A stretch of DNA of 64,000 nucleotides, from assembly GCA_029582265.1 (NCBI GenBank), contig CM055819.1:33549288-33613287 (forward strand). Direction: 5' to 3'. The notes under the pieces are model-generated. The model worked only from the letters and a program-made list of their open reading frames with translations. It had not been told where the DNA came from and made no database searches. The position numbers and the translations under genes are program-made. The DNA comes from Zoroaster sp. YZ-2022 (taxonomy: Eukaryota > Echinodermata > Asteroidea > Forcipulatida > Zoroasteridae). This document shows, piece after piece, positions 61,180 through 64,000 of this stretch. Position 1 is the stretch's first letter, and every line of letters begins with the position of its first letter.

Positions 61180-62431
61180 GACATAGAAGAAAATATCACT
61201 CTGGTCCAAGTAAATAGTTTGATGTGATGACAAGGACACAAATAATAAACTTTATTTGTAGTAGCATATGATATTTAACAAAGGTTACAAATACATAAAA
61301 ATTCTTTCCTATGTACAATATTTAAAAATAACATGATGGAATGGTATAACATCAGACACTTGTACTAGTTTGCCGTTTGGAAAACATGATTTCATACCAC
61401 TGGATATATTTTTAAAAGATTCTCAACATTTCATCTTAAAAATAATAATGATTACAATGAAACACAAGGGAATGAAACCTAAGGGAAAAACATTACTAAC
61501 ATTTAAAAATTCAATGTTAACCAAAGATGAAGACTATTTCCATCTGACTTGCAATTGATGCGACTTTTTGTTAAAACAAATTTCACACTTTACACTTGTA
61601 AAATAGCAAATACTATTTTTTAATAAAACAAATTGTTTTCTGTCTTCTGTAGTACCATGCCCATGCCGGCTAATGGGCTCTTAAAAGTTAGCAGATTATT
61701 GATTGTGTTTTTGATATAACACTTCAGTTGAATTGACCTATTGCCAATTCTATAAATGATGGCCAATCACAGTGTTCATTATATGACCACCCGAATCTAT
61801 GGGTGCTGCTCGGTAGCTTCCCACAGTTACCCGGCAAAGTAACACAAGCAACCCCCAAGCAAGAGCTAATCGAATCTAATATCTTCACCCTTCCTCTCAT
61901 GGTTGTGGAGGAACAAAGGTTAGCATGGACTTTTTGTAAACAAAATACAGATTATTTCAGGTAAGGTAACGGATTTTTCAGGCCTTCCATGAACCAAACA
62001 TACAAGACCAGTCTCTACTCACAAATTCATTGTTTAAGGGTTTGAATGTAATGTACCATAAACGTAATAAAATTGCTGCACTGAAAAACAAAAAATGGAA
62101 ATATTCAGAAGGCCATTCGAATCGTTTTCAAAGTGATGTCATTGATGTCACTTAGTGGTCAGCCTCTAGTGACCTGCAACACAAGTTATAAGGTTACTTG
62201 AGGCTGACCCATGGATCTAAGCTCAGACAATGACGTCAGCTACTGGCTTCAGAATACACACTCCAAGTCCAGACCCGGTCAAACCAGGAAGTTTACTTGA
62301 ACGCACCTGGCATTAAGTATGACTCACAACACTTGTAGTCTTGGCCAACAGGTGTATAATGATTAAATCCAATGATTTTGTTTTTCTAGAGTGATAGATC
62401 TATTTTGATGTCATGAGTGTGGTGAGACTCT
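61180..62431. other. Intergenic or 3' untranslated region of the right-hand gene
   Basis: No coding frame of note. A reverse-strand AATAAA (plus-strand TTTATT near 61,250) could end the transcript of the minus-strand gene at 62,432. An imperfect stem, GGTCAGCCTCTAGTGACCT with AAGGTTACTTGAGGCTGACC, lies at 62,158-62,211. Confidence 0.4.
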
Positions 62432-62497
62432 CTAGACAGCCTCTCCAATGACACGACCCTCCTGCGCTGTAGCAAGTACCTTCTCTCCTCTCCTTAT
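62432..62497 (-). CDS. Terminal coding exon of an unidentified gene
   Basis: Read on the minus strand, a strong acceptor (TTTGATTTCTCCACAG) is followed by 21 codons, IRRGEKVLATAQEGRVIGE + AV, and a TAG stop at 62,432-62,434. The upstream exon candidate at 63,929-64,000 has a good GTAAGT donor and joins in the same phase. The peptide is hydrophilic and not recognised. Intron length would be about 1.4 kb. Confidence 0.6.
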   Translation of the reverse strand: MRRGEKVLATAQEGRVIGEAV

Positions 62498-63099
62498 CTG
62501 TGGAGAAATCAAATAAAAGATAAACAAAATGTGCCAGAACACACATGCAAATACATGCAACCTAGTTACTGAATTTATAAAGATTGGTATAAAGAGAAGG
62601 CATACATTGGTATTTCAACAACCTCTAGTTTTAAGAGATATTTTGAAAACTAATTGTAAAAGTTTTCCATCCACACACTAGGGGTCAATTAGGGGCCTAC
62701 TTTTTGAGAAAATAATGAAAAAATGTTATACATGTTTATGTATGTTTTGTAATGGCAGGCCGTTCTCTCCTCTGCAGCAAAATTGACGATCCTGGAAAAC
62801 TTTTTTGTAATTTGATAGTAATAATATTGCCGCTTCCAAGATGAAAGCACTTTTGAAAAAAATAATTTCAGGATGAGTTGATACTTGTATTAATCTATAC
62901 ACACCAATTAGCGTCAGCCTCAAGTAAATTTTTGATAATCTGTACTACCAATGTTGTCCCTGTAGGAACATAACTAATATTATAACGTGTGGACTTTATA
63001 TAGGCATAGCGACGCCCAGATCCACCCAACTGAGTGGTGCTCTAAGGCATATATTATATTTACCCCTGCAACCATCTCAGCTCCCACTGGGTAGTATAC

Positions 63100-63328
63100 A
63101 GCATTGAATCTGCTGCCATTACAGCGCATATAAAATAGGGCTAATCAAACACCTGACAACCAACTCTGCCTCGTGAGGTAAAATTCCCCTGTGGAGAAGA
63201 AGCAATTATGGTTAAGTGTCTTGTTTGCGAAGGACACAAGTGTCACGGGCCGGGGTTTTCGAACCCACATTCTGCTGCTGCTAACACCAGAACTTGAGTC
63301 CGTAAGCTAGACCCCTCGGCCATGACAA
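63100..63328 (-). mobile_element. tRNA-derived SINE
   Basis: Minus-strand A box TGGCCGAGGGGTCTA and B box GGTTCGAAAACC are spaced as in a tRNA. They are followed by the usual SINE phrase ACAAGACACTTAACCATAAT and a CCACAGGGGAATTTTAC tail. It lies in the presumed intron of the right-hand gene on the same strand. Not a functional tRNA: the acceptor and anticodon stems do not pair. Confidence 0.8.
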
Positions 63329-63928
63329 TTCACATGTTCCTAAATATGTTGAATGTATATTTTTACATGATTATTCTTCTTTGAGAACACTGCACGCTCT
63401 AGATACACAGTGTAATTAACCTTTGTTTCTCGAGAATCACCCGCTTAATCTACCAGAGTTGTCAGTTTTTATAGCAATAAGTCGTGCATAGGAGGTGCTT
63501 TCTGAAAATCACCTTACAAATTCAGAGTTTGCTGTAAAGGACACCAGTCTGTTTTGGGACAAGACAGCTTGTTTTGGACCTCATGGACTCTATGCCATGT
63601 GACAGAAAACACAAGCACAGATGCTGTATAATAACAGGTATTTGGTGGCCACCTTCTTGGTGGGTCATCTAAACAGAATTCTGTATTTAAAAAAAAAATC
63701 CTGTTTTCTAAATTCAGGGTGTGATTGGGCAGTTTTGAAAAATCCATGTAAATTTCAGTTAGGGGTATTGGGGGTTGTTGTGAACAGCGCTGGGTGAAAT
63801 CAAGAAGTTCTGAGTGCTTTGCTTTGGCTTTCTTCTTTATTGTTTAAATCTTTAAAACCAGAGGATCACACATTGCGATTTGGAAAAATCAGGACAAATC
63901 ACACTCCTGAAATTTGAATTGGACTTAC

Positions 63929-64000
63929 TTGCCGACAATGTCTTGGAGTAATTCTTTCTTGCTTCTTGGATGGTGTCACATACTGTGCATAGGCCTGTTG
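63929..64000 (-). CDS. Penultimate exon of the same unidentified gene, cut by the window end
   Basis: Minus strand: 24 open codons, QQAYAQYVTPSKKQERIT then PRHCRQ, ending at a consensus donor AA|GTAAGTCC. In phase 0 it joins the exon at 62,432-62,497 without a stop. Another frame of this piece is also open, so the phase choice rests on the short, plausible downstream exon. Confidence 0.5.

Noticed and set aside
63200..63328. tRNA gene on the minus strand
   Set aside because: A and B boxes are present but the cloverleaf stems do not form, and a SINE body follows.

Overview
This is a eukaryotic draft-genome window, AT-rich, intron-containing and dominated by transposable elements. It is probably from a marine invertebrate deuterostome (echinoderm, hemichordate or lancelet). 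That is an inference from many GGCCTA-containing tracts, acatgtacatgta-type simple repeats, the element complement (ISL2EU, TTAA-targeting MITEs, hAT, foldback, tRNA-SINEs) and a natriuretic-peptide-receptor-like gene. The species cannot be fixed from the sequence. Two gaps of exactly 500 N (14,846-15,345 and 53,522-54,021) are scaffold placeholders.

Layout of the left 40 kb: a segment of about 14 kb (A+B) is present twice in direct orientation. Copy 1 is A 636-9,125 and B 9,117-14,845, where it runs into the first gap. Copy 2 is A' 17,637-26,208 and B' 33,177-38,941, and continues uniquely to the gene end at 40,271. The spacer (15,346-17,636) holds a broken LINE, a 239-bp hAT MITE and a TTAA MITE. 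Copy 2 carries two insertions whose empty sites are preserved in copy 1: a 642-bp TTAA MITE (22,120-22,761) and a 6,968-bp foldback element (26,209-33,176, 9-bp target duplication). The foldback's arms are opposed arrays of a ~200-bp repeat around a non-coding core.

The one recognisable host gene in this half lies in B/B'. It encodes an ANF-receptor-type ligand-binding ectodomain with a signal peptide and six exons in B'. It stops at the end of the ectodomain, with no transmembrane, kinase-like or cyclase region and AATAAA directly after the stop, so the product would be secreted. Exons 2-6 of B' are clean. Exon 1 of B', and exons 1-3 of B, carry single-base indels that could be decay or consensus error.

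The middle (40.7-53.5 kb) is a transposon graveyard: a LINE 3' part (+), a Ty3/gypsy RNase H fragment (-), a TTAA foldback MITE, and a nested stack. In the stack an ISL2EU (Harbinger-related) transposase gene is split by a piggyBac element that is itself interrupted by a LINE tail. The ISL2EU companion gene (SWIM, YqaJ-type nuclease, PHD finger) lies convergent downstream.

The right part (54-64 kb) holds a third copy of the hAT-like element of segment A, several MITEs, a conserved-looking unidentified exon (56.2-56.5 kb), two tRNA-derived SINEs, a broken Tc1/mariner transposase, and the two 3'-terminal exons of an unidentified minus-strand gene running off the window. No RNA gene, CRISPR array or bacterial feature was found. 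Many small reading frames in the window are chance frames in repeats.
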